The notes under the pieces: model-generated
Seen by the model: the letters and a program-made list of their open reading frames with translations, nothing else
Database searches by the model: none
What the model was told of the DNA's origin: nothing
Shown here: in pieces, positions 7,565 to 16,637 of the stretch
Position numbering within the stretch: the stretch's first letter is position 1
How the letters are laid out: every line of letters begins with the position of its first letter
From: Rhodocyclales bacterium
GTDB lineage: Bacteria > Pseudomonadota > Gammaproteobacteria > Burkholderiales > Rhodocyclaceae
NCBI GenBank assembly: GCA_016235805.1
Contig: JACRIY010000043.1
Span: forward strand, 56,651 to 120,650
Direction: 5' to 3'
DNA: 64,000 nt
Program-made: the position numbers and the translations under genes

Positions 7565-9411
7565 GAGGCCACCTGTTTGCGAAGGGGAGTCACCTTGTGT
7601 TCCGACAGCGCGTCGGCGATCCTGCCGGAGATGAAGCGGGCGGTGATCGGCGTCCCGTCGTAATGCAGGACGCGGACCAACTTCTTCGGATCGAGTTCGC
7701 CTTCGGTCAGCAGCAGCATGCGCAGCTGGCCGCTTTCGTTCTGCTCGACGACGAAAACGACGTCATGGTCGTTGACGAAATCGATGACTTCGTCGGCAAA
7801 GGGGAAACCGCGCACGCGCAGCGTATCGACATGCACGCCCTGCGCTTCGAGCAGGGCGGAAGCCTCGGCCATGGCAGGACTGGTCGATCCGTAGTGGATC
7901 GCGCCAAAACGGGTGGGCTGCGATGCAGGCTTCAGTACCGGCGCAGGGACCAGCTTCTTCGCCGTTTCCAGCTTGCGCCGCAGGCGTTCCATGTTGTAGG
8001 TGTAGTCGGTGCCGGCCTCGCTGTACTTGGCGTAGGCATTGCGAGTGGTGCCGCGGCTGAAGAAGGCACCCTTGGTCGGATGGGTACCTGGAATCGTGCG
8101 CCAGGGAATCCCATCGCCATCGACGTCAAGGTAGCGGCCGAAGTTCTTGCCCGAGTCGAGCATCTCGGCAGTCATTATCTTGCCCCTGTCGTAGCGACGG
8201 CTGTCGTCCCAATCGAAGGGCTGACAGAGGCGGTCGTTCATGCCGATGTCGAGATCGAGCAATACGAAAACCGGTGTCTGCAGGCGATCGGCGAGATCGA
8301 ACGCCTGCGCGCCGAGCGTGAAGCATTCGTAGGGGTCTTCGGGAAACAACAGCACATGCTTGGTATCACCATGCGAGGCGTAGGCGCAGGAAATCAGGTC
8401 CGACTGTTGCGTGCGGGTCGGCATTCCGGTCGAGGGACCGCCGCGCTGCACGTTGAACACTACCACCGGCACTTCGGCAAAATAGGCCAGCCCGAAGAAC
8501 TCCTGCATCAGCGAAATGCCGGGGCCGGAAGTTGCGGTAAAAGCGCGAGCCCCGTTCCAGGCGGCGCCGATCACCATGCCGATCGAGGCCAGTTCGTCCT
8601 CGGCCTGGACAATCGCGTAGCGCGCCATGCCATTGTCGGGATCGGTGCGGTACTTCCGGCAATAGCTGCTGAAGGCCTCGATCACCGAGGTGGACGGCGT
8701 GATCGGATACCAGGCGGCCACCGTGGCGCCACCGTAGACGGCGCCTAGTCCGCAGGCGTCATTGCCGTTGATGAAAATCTTGTCGCCGACACCGTTAGAG
8801 CGCTTGACGCGGAGGCCTATCGGGCACGGCAGGTTGGCAGTCGCATGATCGAAGCCCAGCTTGAGCGCATTGACGTTGGCGCCGATCAGCTTGTCCTTGC
8901 CGCGATACTGGTCAGCAATCAATTTCTCGACCACGCTGAAGTCGATGCCCAGCAAGGCAGTCAGGGCGCCTACGTACATGATGTTCTTGAACAACTGGCG
9001 CTGGCGGGCATCCGTGTATTCTCGGTTGCACATCTCCGTCAGCGGAATTCCGAGCACGGTGATGTCCTCGCGGAAACGCGAGCGCGGCTGAGATTTGGTC
9101 GAGTCATAGAACAGGTAACCGCCGGGTTCGATCTCGGCGATGTCGCGATCCCATGTCTGCGGGTTCATGGCGACCATCAGGTCGCACCCGCCCCGCCGGC
9201 CGAGCCATCCCGCCTCCGATACCCGCATCTCGTACCAGGTCGGCATGCCCTGGATGTTGGACGGGAAGATGTTTCGTGGCGCAACCGGCACGCCCATCCG
9301 CATGATGGCCCGCGCGAACAGTTCATTGGCCGACGCCGACCCGGAACCGTTGACGTTGGCAAACTTGATGACGAAATCGTTGCTGCTTTCGATCGGCTTC
9401 ACTTGGCTCAT
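7561..9411 (-). CDS. korA: 2-oxoglutarate:ferredoxin oxidoreductase fused gamma-alpha subunit
   Basis: 616 residues from the ATG at 9411, chosen because a strong CAGGAGG ribosome site precedes it and because it starts in the ATGA overlap with the upstream gene. The N-terminal third is the gamma domain (GSGSASANELFARAIMRMG), followed by the alpha domain with GAVYGGATVAAWYPITPSTS and TATSGPGISLMQEFFGLAYF. The C-terminal domain II covers the CoA/ferredoxin-facing part. The fused gamma-alpha architecture with a separate beta subunit is the type found in aromatic-degrading betaproteobacteria. It is the middle gene of a three-gene operon. Confidence 0.87.
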   Translation of the reverse strand: MSQVKPIESSNDFVIKFANVNGSGSASANELFARAIMRMGVPVAPRNIFPSNIQGMPTWYEMRVSEAGWLGRRGGCDLMVAMNPQTWDRDIAEIEPGGYLFYDSTKSQPRSRFREDITVLGIPLTEMCNREYTDARQRQLFKNIMYVGALTALLGIDFSVVEKLIADQYRGKDKLIGANVNALKLGFDHATANLPCPIGLRVKRSNGVGDKIFINGNDACGLGAVYGGATVAAWYPITPSTSVIEAFSSYCRKYRTDPDNGMARYAIVQAEDELASIGMVIGAAWNGARAFTATSGPGISLMQEFFGLAYFAEVPVVVFNVQRGGPSTGMPTRTQQSDLISCAYASHGDTKHVLLFPEDPYECFTLGAQAFDLADRLQTPVFVLLDLDIGMNDRLCQPFDWDDSRRYDRGKIMTAEMLDSGKNFGRYLDVDGDGIPWRTIPGTHPTKGAFFSRGTTRNAYAKYSEAGTDYTYNMERLRRKLETAKKLVPAPVLKPASQPTRFGAIHYGSTSPAMAEASALLEAQGVHVDTLRVRGFPFADEVIDFVNDHDVVFVVEQNESGQLRMLLLTEGELDPKKLVRVLHYDGTPITARFISGRIADALSEHKVTPLRKQVAS

Positions 9412-11192
9412 GTCCTCCTGGCCTCCGTTCCGGCTTCGGCGCATTGCATGAAGAACTTCTGCATGTCCCAGGCGCCCGTCGGGCAACGCTCGGCGCACAT
9501 GCCGCAGTGCAGGCAGATGTTCTCGTCCTTGACCATGACGCGCCCGGTCTTCAGGTCCTCCGACACGTAAAGCGCCTGGTCGTGATTCTTTGCCGGTGCC
9601 TTGAGGCGGCCACGGAGGTCATCCTCCTCGCCGTTGGCGGTAAAGGTGATGCATTCCGTCGGGCAAATGTCGACGCAGGCATCGCACTCGATGCAGGTCT
9701 TGCCGGTGAATACCGTTTCGACGTCGCAATTCAGGCAGCGCTCTGCCTCGGCACAGGCCATGAAGGGATCGAACCCCATCTCCAGTTCGAGCTTGATGTC
9801 CTTGAGGGTCTTTTCCAGCGCCTTGACGGGCACTTTCTTGCGCTCCTCCTCGGAGACCTGGTTGTCGTAGCTCCACTCGTGGATGCCCATCTTCTGGCTG
9901 ACGAGGTTGAACTGCGGCGGCGGACGATCGTCGAGCTTCTTGCCACGGCAGAACAGGTCGATCGAAATCGCCGCTTCATGGCCCTGCGCCGCCGCCGTGA
10001 TGATGTTCTTCGGCCCCAGCGCCGCGTCACCGCCAAAAAATACATTGGGCAGCGTCGATTGCAGGGTCTTCTCGTTAAGGACCGGCATGTCCCACTTGTC
10101 GAACTCGAGGCCGATGTCCTTTTCGATCCACGGGAAAGCATTTTCCTGACCGATCGCCACCAGCACCTCGTCGCACTCGTGGAACTCGTCGGGCTCCCCG
10201 GTCGGGATCAGGCTGCGCCGACCCTTGGCATCGTATTCGGCGCGCACGATCTCGAACAGCACGCCGGTGAGCTTTCCATTCTCGTGGCGGAACTCCTTGG
10301 GCACGCGCATGTTGATGATCGGAATGCCTTCGTGAATGGCTTCTTCCTTCTCCCAGGGTGATGCCTTCATTTCTTCGAAGCCGCTGCGCACGATGACCTT
10401 TACGTCGTCACCACCCAGGCGGCGTGCAGACCGGCAGCAGTCCATGGCCGTATTGCCGCCGCCGAGGACGATCACCCGCTTCGAGATCTTCGTCGTATGG
10501 CCGAAGGCCACGTTGGCGAGCCAGTCGATACCAATATGGATGTGCTTGGCCGCCTCCTCGCGTCCCGGGATCGGCGCGTCGCGACCGCGCGGAGCTCCGG
10601 TGCCGACGAATACGGCATCCCATCCCTCGGCCATCAAATCGCGCAAGCTGCCTACCCACTGGTTGTACCGGGTCTCGACGCCGAGGCCGATGATGTATCC
10701 GCACTCCTCGTCGATGACGTCGTCGGGCAGACGGAACTTGGGAATCTGGCTGCGCATCATGCCGCCCGGGGCGGCGCCGTTGTCGAACACCGTGATCTGA
10801 TACCCCAGCACCGCGAGATCACGAGCCACGGTCAGCGAAGCCGGACCTGCTCCCACGCAGGCGATGCGCTTTCCATTCGTCTTTTGCGGCCGCGGCAGGC
10901 GGCCGGTAATGTCATCCTTCAGGTCAGCCGCGACACGCTTCAAGCGACAGATCGCGACCGGTTCCTTGTCGACGCGCCCGCGCCGGCATGCCGGTTCACA
11001 GGGACGGTCGCATACACGCCCCAGAATTCCCGGAAAAACATTCGAACGCCAGTTGATCATGTAGGCATCCGAATAATGGCCGGCGGCGATCAGGCGGATG
11101 TACTCTGGAACGGGGGTGTGGGCCGGACAGGCCCACTGGCAATCCACGACCTTGTGAAAGTAGTCGTGGCCGCCGATGTTCGTCGGTTTCAC
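9408..11192 (-). CDS. korC: NAD(P)H:ferredoxin oxidoreductase-like flavoprotein (GltD fold plus ferredoxin domains), KorC-like
   Basis: 594 residues, GTG start at 11192 with GGAGA upstream. The N-terminus has the cysteine-rich GltD-type Fe-S region (CQWACPAH, CDRPCEPACRRG). It is followed by an FAD-binding GAGPASL site and an NAD(P)-binding GGGNTAMDC site. The C-terminus has two 4Fe-4S ferredoxin motifs (CIECDACVDICP and CLHCGMCAERCP). It would pass electrons between ferredoxin and NADP(H). Azoarcus evansii has a comparable third subunit that makes the complex a 2-oxoglutarate:NADP oxidoreductase. The gene is first in the operon; the symbol is given by analogy and is less certain than korA and korB. 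Confidence 0.8.
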   Translation of the reverse strand: MKPTNIGGHDYFHKVVDCQWACPAHTPVPEYIRLIAAGHYSDAYMINWRSNVFPGILGRVCDRPCEPACRRGRVDKEPVAICRLKRVAADLKDDITGRLPRPQKTNGKRIACVGAGPASLTVARDLAVLGYQITVFDNGAAPGGMMRSQIPKFRLPDDVIDEECGYIIGLGVETRYNQWVGSLRDLMAEGWDAVFVGTGAPRGRDAPIPGREEAAKHIHIGIDWLANVAFGHTTKISKRVIVLGGGNTAMDCCRSARRLGGDDVKVIVRSGFEEMKASPWEKEEAIHEGIPIINMRVPKEFRHENGKLTGVLFEIVRAEYDAKGRRSLIPTGEPDEFHECDEVLVAIGQENAFPWIEKDIGLEFDKWDMPVLNEKTLQSTLPNVFFGGDAALGPKNIITAAAQGHEAAISIDLFCRGKKLDDRPPPQFNLVSQKMGIHEWSYDNQVSEEERKKVPVKALEKTLKDIKLELEMGFDPFMACAEAERCLNCDVETVFTGKTCIECDACVDICPTECITFTANGEEDDLRGRLKAPAKNHDQALYVSEDLKTGRVMVKDENICLHCGMCAERCPTGAWDMQKFFMQCAEAGTEARRT

Positions 11193-11396
11193 GTGCGCGC
11201 GGTCTCCAGTGGCGGGGTAGGACGATGGGGTCGTCGGACGGTCGCCGACGCTACATCAGGTGCACTCTAGCATCCTCCGGGCGTAAGAAAAACCGCTGCA
11301 CCGCCGCATCCAAAAAAACACGGAGGGGCCCTACCCTCGCAAGCATAAAATCGTTTAGTCTTTACACCTCCTGAATTGTCTGGCGACTTTTTCATC

Positions 11397-12116
11397 ATGG
11401 CACTGCGCGCACTTATTTTCGATGTCGACGGTACCCTGGCCAATACCGAACGTGACGGCCATCGCCCGGCGTTCAATGCGGCATTCGCCGAAGTCGGGCT
11501 CTCCTGGCACTGGGATGAAGCCTTTTACGGCACGCTTCTGGATGTTGCCGGTGGCCTGGAAAGAATCCGTCACTTTGCCCGCCAGAATGACCCGGCAACC
11601 TGCGCCCGACCGGACTTCGAAGAATTGTTGCAGCGCATTCACGACATCAAGACGCGCAACTACCAGCGCCTGCTTGCGGCGGGTGCCATCCCTTTGCGCG
11701 CCGACATCGGGCAACTCATTTGCGATGCGCGCACCGAAGGCGTCCGCCTGGCGATTGCCTCGAGTTCAAAGCTGGAGAACGTGGTTGGACTGCTGCGTGC
11801 CAATCTCGGTCCGAATGCCGACACCTGGTTCGACGCGATCGCGTCAGGCAGCGTGGCGGCCGCCAAGAAGCCATCGCCGGATATATATTTGTGGACACTG
11901 AAGCAGCTCAATCTCCCTCCGCGTGACTGCCTCGCCGTCGAAGACTCGGCGCATGGGCTGGCCGCGACGCTGGCCGCGGGAATACCGACCGTGATCACCG
12001 TGAGCGACTACACTATCAACGAAAATTTCGAAGGTGCACGCATGGTGCTCCATGCAACCGATCAAGTTACTCTGGACAAACTGAGGCTGTGGCATGCAAC
12101 CGCCAGCACGTCCTGA
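11397..12116 (+). CDS. cbbY: HAD-superfamily phosphatase, CbbY type
   Basis: The ATG at 11397 gives 239 residues; a TTG seven codons upstream is possible but has no ribosome site. Motif I is FDVDGTLANTE. The cap region follows, with TLLDVAGGLERI. Motif II is the Ser in IASSSKLENV, motif III the Lys in AAAKKPSPDIY, and motif IV is AVEDSAHGL. CbbY dephosphorylates xylulose-1,5-bisphosphate, a Rubisco inhibitor, and is usually found with Calvin-cycle genes. No Rubisco gene is in this window, so the physiological substrate may be another sugar phosphate. The gene starts a plus-strand group with the next two signalling genes. Confidence 0.8.
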   Translation: MALRALIFDVDGTLANTERDGHRPAFNAAFAEVGLSWHWDEAFYGTLLDVAGGLERIRHFARQNDPATCARPDFEELLQRIHDIKTRNYQRLLAAGAIPLRADIGQLICDARTEGVRLAIASSSKLENVVGLLRANLGPNADTWFDAIASGSVAAAKKPSPDIYLWTLKQLNLPPRDCLAVEDSAHGLAATLAAGIPTVITVSDYTINENFEGARMVLHATDQVTLDKLRLWHATASTS

Positions 12117-12195
12117 CCTTCGAATCCTGCTTCGCTTGCCGATCGGGCCGATCATAGCCAGAATCCACCCTTATTCCTGACACAGAGTTAGACGC

Positions 12196-13392
12196 ATGGA
12201 GCTTCGCGAAATACCTGTCGACCAGTTGACCTTCGGAGTGTACGTCTCCAAGCTGGATCGGCCATGGACGGAGACACCGTTCGTTTTTCAGGGCTTCGTC
12301 CTGAAAAGCGACAAACAGCTCGACGTCCTCAAGAAGTACTGCAAGCATGTTTTCATCGATCCGGAAAAGGAAGAGCGGCAGGCTGTCGGCCGTGTAACTG
12401 CGGAGGATCTGGCGAAGGTTCGCGGCACAACGGTCTACAAGGAGATCGCCAGCGTCGAGGCGGAAATGCCGAAGGCGGAAAACGCCTTTGCCAAGACCAC
12501 GGTCGTCGTCGCGGAACTTTCAAAAGCCGTCGAAATCGGCAGCTCGATCGACAGCGTACGTTCGCATGAAGCCGCCGCACAGATCACCGAGAGCGTGGTG
12601 CGCAATCCCGATGCGATGGCCCTGCTAATCAAGTTGCAGGAGAAGAGTGGCGAGACGTTGAGCCGAGCAGTCGGGATTTCGGTGATGATGACGATCTTCG
12701 GCCGCTTCCTCCAGTTGCCGCAAGACCGCATCCAGTTGCTGGGCATGCTCGGCTTGCTGCAGGACGTCGGCAAGTTGAAACTGCCGACCCAACTCGCCAC
12801 CAGCGGCCCGACCAACGATGCCGAGACCGCGCTCTATCGGACCCATATCAATCACTCTGTTCGCATCCTCAGCGATACCGCGGGCTTGCCGCCTGAGCTT
12901 CCCGGTCTGGCCTCCCTGCACCATGAGCGTTTCGACGGTACCGGCTATCCGCGCGGATTGCGCGGCGATGCGATTGCCCTGCCCGGCCTGATCGCCGGCA
13001 TCGTCGACACCTTCGATACGCTGACTGCCCCCAAGCCATTCGGCGAAAACATGTCGCCGGCGAACGCGCTCAGCCTCATTTACAAGGAACGCGGGAAGCA
13101 GTTCCATCCGGCGCTGGTCGAGCAGTTCATCCAGTGTATCGGCGTGTTCCCAGTCGGTAGCGTGGTCGAACTCAACAGCGGCGAAGTCGCGATCGTGGTC
13201 GCCCAAAACATGGTGCGTCGCATGCAGCCGCGCATCATGGTCGTCAAGGACGCCAAGGGCAACCCGATGGTGCCGTACAAGATGCTGGACCTGATGAAGG
13301 AACCCAAGGCCCGGCCCGACGAACCCTACCGGATATTGCGCTCGCTCGAGTACAACTCGGTGAAGATCGATCCGCGAGAGCTGTTTCTGTGA
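12196..13392 (+). CDS. DUF3391/HD-GYP protein with degenerate HD motif
   Basis: 398 residues. The N-terminal region (about 1-60, MELREIPVDQLTFGVYVSKL) is the DUF3391 domain. The HD-GYP domain runs from about 150 to 330. The GYP part is intact (HHERFDGTGYPRG, residues 242-254) and His217/His220 remain. However, the signature HD is Q189-D190 and the upstream metal His is not evident. HD-GYP proteins hydrolyse c-di-GMP at a di- or tri-metal site, so this one is probably inactive or works as a sensor or scaffold. It overlaps the next gene by four bases, so the two proteins likely act together. Confidence 0.85.
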   Translation: MELREIPVDQLTFGVYVSKLDRPWTETPFVFQGFVLKSDKQLDVLKKYCKHVFIDPEKEERQAVGRVTAEDLAKVRGTTVYKEIASVEAEMPKAENAFAKTTVVVAELSKAVEIGSSIDSVRSHEAAAQITESVVRNPDAMALLIKLQEKSGETLSRAVGISVMMTIFGRFLQLPQDRIQLLGMLGLLQDVGKLKLPTQLATSGPTNDAETALYRTHINHSVRILSDTAGLPPELPGLASLHHERFDGTGYPRGLRGDAIALPGLIAGIVDTFDTLTAPKPFGENMSPANALSLIYKERGKQFHPALVEQFIQCIGVFPVGSVVELNSGEVAIVVAQNMVRRMQPRIMVVKDAKGNPMVPYKMLDLMKEPKARPDEPYRILRSLEYNSVKIDPRELFL

Positions 13393-14702
13393 TTGGTGCC
13401 GACGCCGAAGGATCGGCTGACGGAGCTGGTGATCCATTCGCTGCGGAACCCGTCGCATTTCTCGAATCCTTGCGTGGCAAGATCGCGGCACGGCAGGCTG
13501 ACTCCGGTAGCCTGGCCGTCCTGATTGTCGACTGCGGGCTCATCGCCCGGATCGATGCCGTCTGGGGCTATCACGTCGGCGACGCCATACGCAGCCGCGT
13601 CAGTTCGTTGCTCTGCGCCGAAGTGCTTCGTTCGGGCGATTTCGTCGGATCGATGGGACGCGACGATTTCGCCTGTGTCCTCTCAACCGTGGACGACCCG
13701 GCGGTTGCCGTGCTGGCAGCGCGAAAGACCTTGCGCGTTCTGAATGCCCCATTCTGGATCGGTGAGGAAGAAATCTTCGCCCGCCCCGCGATCGGCATTG
13801 CGATGTATCCGCAACATGGCGATCAGGCGGAAGTCCTGCTGCAGCGAGCCAAGAGCGCCTGTGCATTGGCAAGAACCCTGCCCGGTCTGATCGCGGACTA
13901 TGCCGAGGATCGCAACAACTCGGCCGAATCGGACCTGCTGCAAGAGAACCGGCTGCGCACGGCGGTATCGGAGAACGCGCTGGAACTGGTCTTTCAACCG
14001 CAGTACGACTTGCGTCTCGGACAAGTCATGGGTGCGGAAGCCCTGTTGCGCTGGCACGACCCGGCATCCGGCCTGATCCCGGCGGAACAGGCTTTCGACG
14101 CTGCCGACTCGGCGGACATGGTCACCGATCTGGTCTCATCCATCCTGAACCGGGCGCTACGCAACGTTTCCGAGTTTCGCTACAGCGCCGGACTCGACCT
14201 GCGCATCGGCGTCAGACTTCCGGCCAGCGTGTTGCGCCACCCCGAACTGCTGGACGTGGTGCAGCGTTCGCTCGGCACATGGAGCCGACGCCCCGGAACA
14301 CTGATCCTCGGCATCGGGGAAACCACGGTACTTCACACCGATCCGGTCGCGCGGGAGACGCTGGGGCGATTGCGCGAACTGGGCGTCAAGTTGTCGATCG
14401 ACGATCACCGCATGACCATAGAATCCCTGTTCCAGCTGGCGGCGATGCCCTTTCAGGAAATCAAGCTGAACGTTTCGGCGGTCGGCGACCTGGCGCTTAC
14501 ACCGAAATCAGACCGCATCCTCCAGTCGATCATAGAACTCGCCCACCACCTGAGGCTCGCGGTGGTCGCCGTGGGCGTCACCGATGATGTTGCTGCGGCG
14601 CGACTCAAGGAACTGCGCTGCGACTACATGCAGGCCGATTTCAAGGGGCCGGCGCTCGATCCGGTGCAGTTCGTCGAACGATTCGGCTTCACCGAAGGCT
14701 GA
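13389..14702 (+). CDS. Degenerate GGDEF plus EAL-like domain protein
   Basis: 437 residues starting at GTG 13389 inside the stop of the preceding gene. Residues 40-170 are a GGDEF fold in which the signature reads MGRDDF (89-94), so diguanylate cyclase activity is unlikely. Residues 185-430 are an EAL fold: E217-A-L, E311 and the D338-D339 pair are kept, but the expected DFG is DHR and the usual Asn and late Glu positions are changed. It is most likely a c-di-GMP or GTP effector paired with the HD-GYP-like protein. It has no membrane segment. Confidence 0.8.
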   Translation: MIGADAEGSADGAGDPFAAEPVAFLESLRGKIAARQADSGSLAVLIVDCGLIARIDAVWGYHVGDAIRSRVSSLLCAEVLRSGDFVGSMGRDDFACVLSTVDDPAVAVLAARKTLRVLNAPFWIGEEEIFARPAIGIAMYPQHGDQAEVLLQRAKSACALARTLPGLIADYAEDRNNSAESDLLQENRLRTAVSENALELVFQPQYDLRLGQVMGAEALLRWHDPASGLIPAEQAFDAADSADMVTDLVSSILNRALRNVSEFRYSAGLDLRIGVRLPASVLRHPELLDVVQRSLGTWSRRPGTLILGIGETTVLHTDPVARETLGRLRELGVKLSIDDHRMTIESLFQLAAMPFQEIKLNVSAVGDLALTPKSDRILQSIIELAHHLRLAVVAVGVTDDVAAARLKELRCDYMQADFKGPALDPVQFVERFGFTEG

Positions 14703-14723
14703 GTCCCATGCCCGGGCTGCGCG

Positions 14724-15767
14724 TCAGGGCAGCGGCCCCCAGCGGATGACCGTGGCGCCCCAGACATAGCCGATTCCGGCGGCGATGGCGACCATCAGGC
14801 TGCCATCCTTCACGCGCCCCCGCCGCAATCCCTCATGCAGGGACAGCATGAAATCCACCTGTCCGGAATGACCATAGTCTTCCAGATAGACGGACTGCTC
14901 CGGCCGCAGGCCAAGCGTTTCCAGCAGGCTGGCATGCATCGAACGCTTGAAGTGGAGCACGTTCAGGAAATCGACGTCGGCGCGCGTCGCGCCGCTCTTT
15001 TCCAGCGCGCGGTCAATGCAGGTCAGCCAGTTGGGCATGGAAACCTCGTTGAGTCGCGCCTTCATGTGCTCGGCGTCGAAAACGCTGAGGCTGCGGTTGC
15101 CGCGCGCCCTCAGGTCGGCCAGGATTTCCTCGGGCAGCGCTTCAATCGGCTGCACGGTGCCGCCGTACCGCACCCCGGTGTCGCGCGAGAGCGACCCGTC
15201 GGTGATGATATGGCTGCCGAGCACGGCATTGCGGCCCAGGTCGCGCTTCAGGATCAGCGCACCGCCGGCCGCGGCGAGGTCGTACATGAAGGATACGTCG
15301 GGATCGGTGTAGTCGATCAGGTCGCCGTTGCGATAGCCGCCGACGATCAAGGTCGTGGCGATATCCGGATCGGCCGTCATCATGTCCTTCGCGATTTTGA
15401 TCGCGGCCACCGTCGTGTTGCAGCGCTGCTGCAGGTCGATGCCCCAGGCGCGCCGCGCGCCGATGCGCTCCTGGATATGGATGGCCGAGGTGGTCAGGGG
15501 ATACTCCTTCCACTCCTCGCCCATGCACAGGATCAGGTCGATCTCCATGGGATCGAGGCCGGTGCGCGCCAGCGCATCCAGCGCGGCAAGGGCGCCCATT
15601 TCCTGGGTGCCGTCCTGCGGACCCGGAACGCTCTTGCCAATGATGCCGAGCTTGTCGCGCACGGCGGCCTCGGACCAGCGCCCGCCGGTTTCGGCCGCTA
15701 TGTCGGCCGCGCTCATGCGTCGCGATGGCAGGTACAGCCCGTAGCCGAGTATGCCGACGTCCATCAT
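14724..15767 (-). CDS. KAS III-like condensing enzyme (thiolase superfamily)
   Basis: 347 residues of the 3-oxoacyl-ACP synthase III/HMG-CoA synthase fold. Nucleophile Cys116 lies in DLQQRCNTTVAA. A His-containing LHFKRSMHASLLE segment and a C-terminal DYGHSGQVDFML segment provide the other active-site positions. Placed last in a catabolic operon with an importer, CoA ligase and hydratases rather than among fatty-acid synthesis genes, it probably condenses or cleaves a CoA thioester in degradation. Its start overlaps the MaoC-like stop by four bases. The exact reaction is unknown. Confidence 0.75.
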   Translation of the reverse strand: MMDVGILGYGLYLPSRRMSAADIAAETGGRWSEAAVRDKLGIIGKSVPGPQDGTQEMGALAALDALARTGLDPMEIDLILCMGEEWKEYPLTTSAIHIQERIGARRAWGIDLQQRCNTTVAAIKIAKDMMTADPDIATTLIVGGYRNGDLIDYTDPDVSFMYDLAAAGGALILKRDLGRNAVLGSHIITDGSLSRDTGVRYGGTVQPIEALPEEILADLRARGNRSLSVFDAEHMKARLNEVSMPNWLTCIDRALEKSGATRADVDFLNVLHFKRSMHASLLETLGLRPEQSVYLEDYGHSGQVDFMLSLHEGLRRGRVKDGSLMVAIAAGIGYVWGATVIRWGPLP

Positions 15768-16630
15768 GCCGCCCGCGGCCCGGACTTGCTTTCGAGATTG
15801 CGGACCAGGACCAGCGCCTCGCCCTCACAGACCGGGCGACCGTCGCCGGCATGGATGCGGGTGGACAGATTGACCAGTTCCTTGTCGGCACGCAAACGGA
15901 CGATCGACACCTTCGCGGTCAGCGCCTCGTCCGGGTATGCCACCGCGGGGTAGCGCAATTCCTGCTTCATCCAGCCGGTACCCCGACCGGGCAGGCGCGT
16001 GCCGAGCAGGTCGGAGAACATGCCGGCCAGCAGTGGCCAGGGCACAATGCGGCGCGCGAAGCCGCGTGCCCGGGCCGCGGCGTCGTCGCGAAAAATGGGG
16101 TTGCGGTCGCCGCTCAGGTCGCCGTATTCATCGAGGTCGGCGATGCTGAAAGCGCGCGTGCTGTCGGCGCTCATGCCGGGCCGCAGGCCGTAGAGTTCGG
16201 CATCGCCCTGCTGCATCGGATGCGATGCCGGCGGCACGGCGGATATCGCGGCATCGGGCGCGGCAACGCAGCAACGACCGGTCGCAACGGGAATCGCCGT
16301 ACCGCCAGCGCCGACTTTTGAAATCCCGGTGGCGATATCGAGGACACCTCCGCTTTCGGCGCCGACCTGCAAGTCGACGTTGAGCAAGTCACCGGCATAG
16401 GTCGGATTGGGAAACATCAGCGTTTGCTCGAGCTGCACCATGCCGGGTCCGACCTGCTCGGTCAGCGCCTTGCAAATGCAGGCATAGAGCAGCATGCCGT
16501 GGGCGACCGTGGCACCGAAATGGCTCTTGGCGGCGAATTCCGGATCGCAGTGGATCGGATTGTCGTCGCGGCTGAGTTTCGCGAATCGGTCGAAGTCGTC
16601 CTGCAGCAGGACGCGCCGGTAAGCGCTCAT
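15764..16630 (-). CDS. Double hot-dog MaoC-like enoyl-CoA hydratase
   Basis: 288 residues made of two hot-dog halves. The N-terminal half has the R-specific hydratase signature SRDDNPIHCDPEFAAKSHFG with the catalytic Asp/His pair. The C-terminal half keeps the related SGDRNPIF, in which the His is replaced by Phe, so only the first half should be catalytic. It would hydrate a 2-enoyl-CoA made after activation by the neighbouring ligase. The gene carries a copy of the 24-bp motif at 16296-16319, encoding KVGAGGTA. Confidence 0.8.
   Translation of the reverse strand: MSAYRRVLLQDDFDRFAKLSRDDNPIHCDPEFAAKSHFGATVAHGMLLYACICKALTEQVGPGMVQLEQTLMFPNPTYAGDLLNVDLQVGAESGGVLDIATGISKVGAGGTAIPVATGRCCVAAPDAAISAVPPASHPMQQGDAELYGLRPGMSADSTRAFSIADLDEYGDLSGDRNPIFRDDAAARARGFARRIVPWPLLAGMFSDLLGTRLPGRGTGWMKQELRYPAVAYPDEALTAKVSIVRLRADKELVNLSTRIHAGDGRPVCEGEALVLVRNLESKSGPRAA
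16296..16319 (+). repeat. 24-bp interspersed motif, copy 3
   Basis: Full core CGCCAGCGCCGACTT preceded by GCCGTAC. Antisense within the MaoC-like gene, encoding KVGAGGTA. Confidence 0.85.
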
Positions 16631-16637
16631 CCGTCAC

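Noticed and set aside
11193..11396. FNR-type or other operator between korC and cbbY
   Set aside because: No TTGAT-N4-ATCAA-like site or convincing promoter could be found by eye in this 204-base divergent gap.
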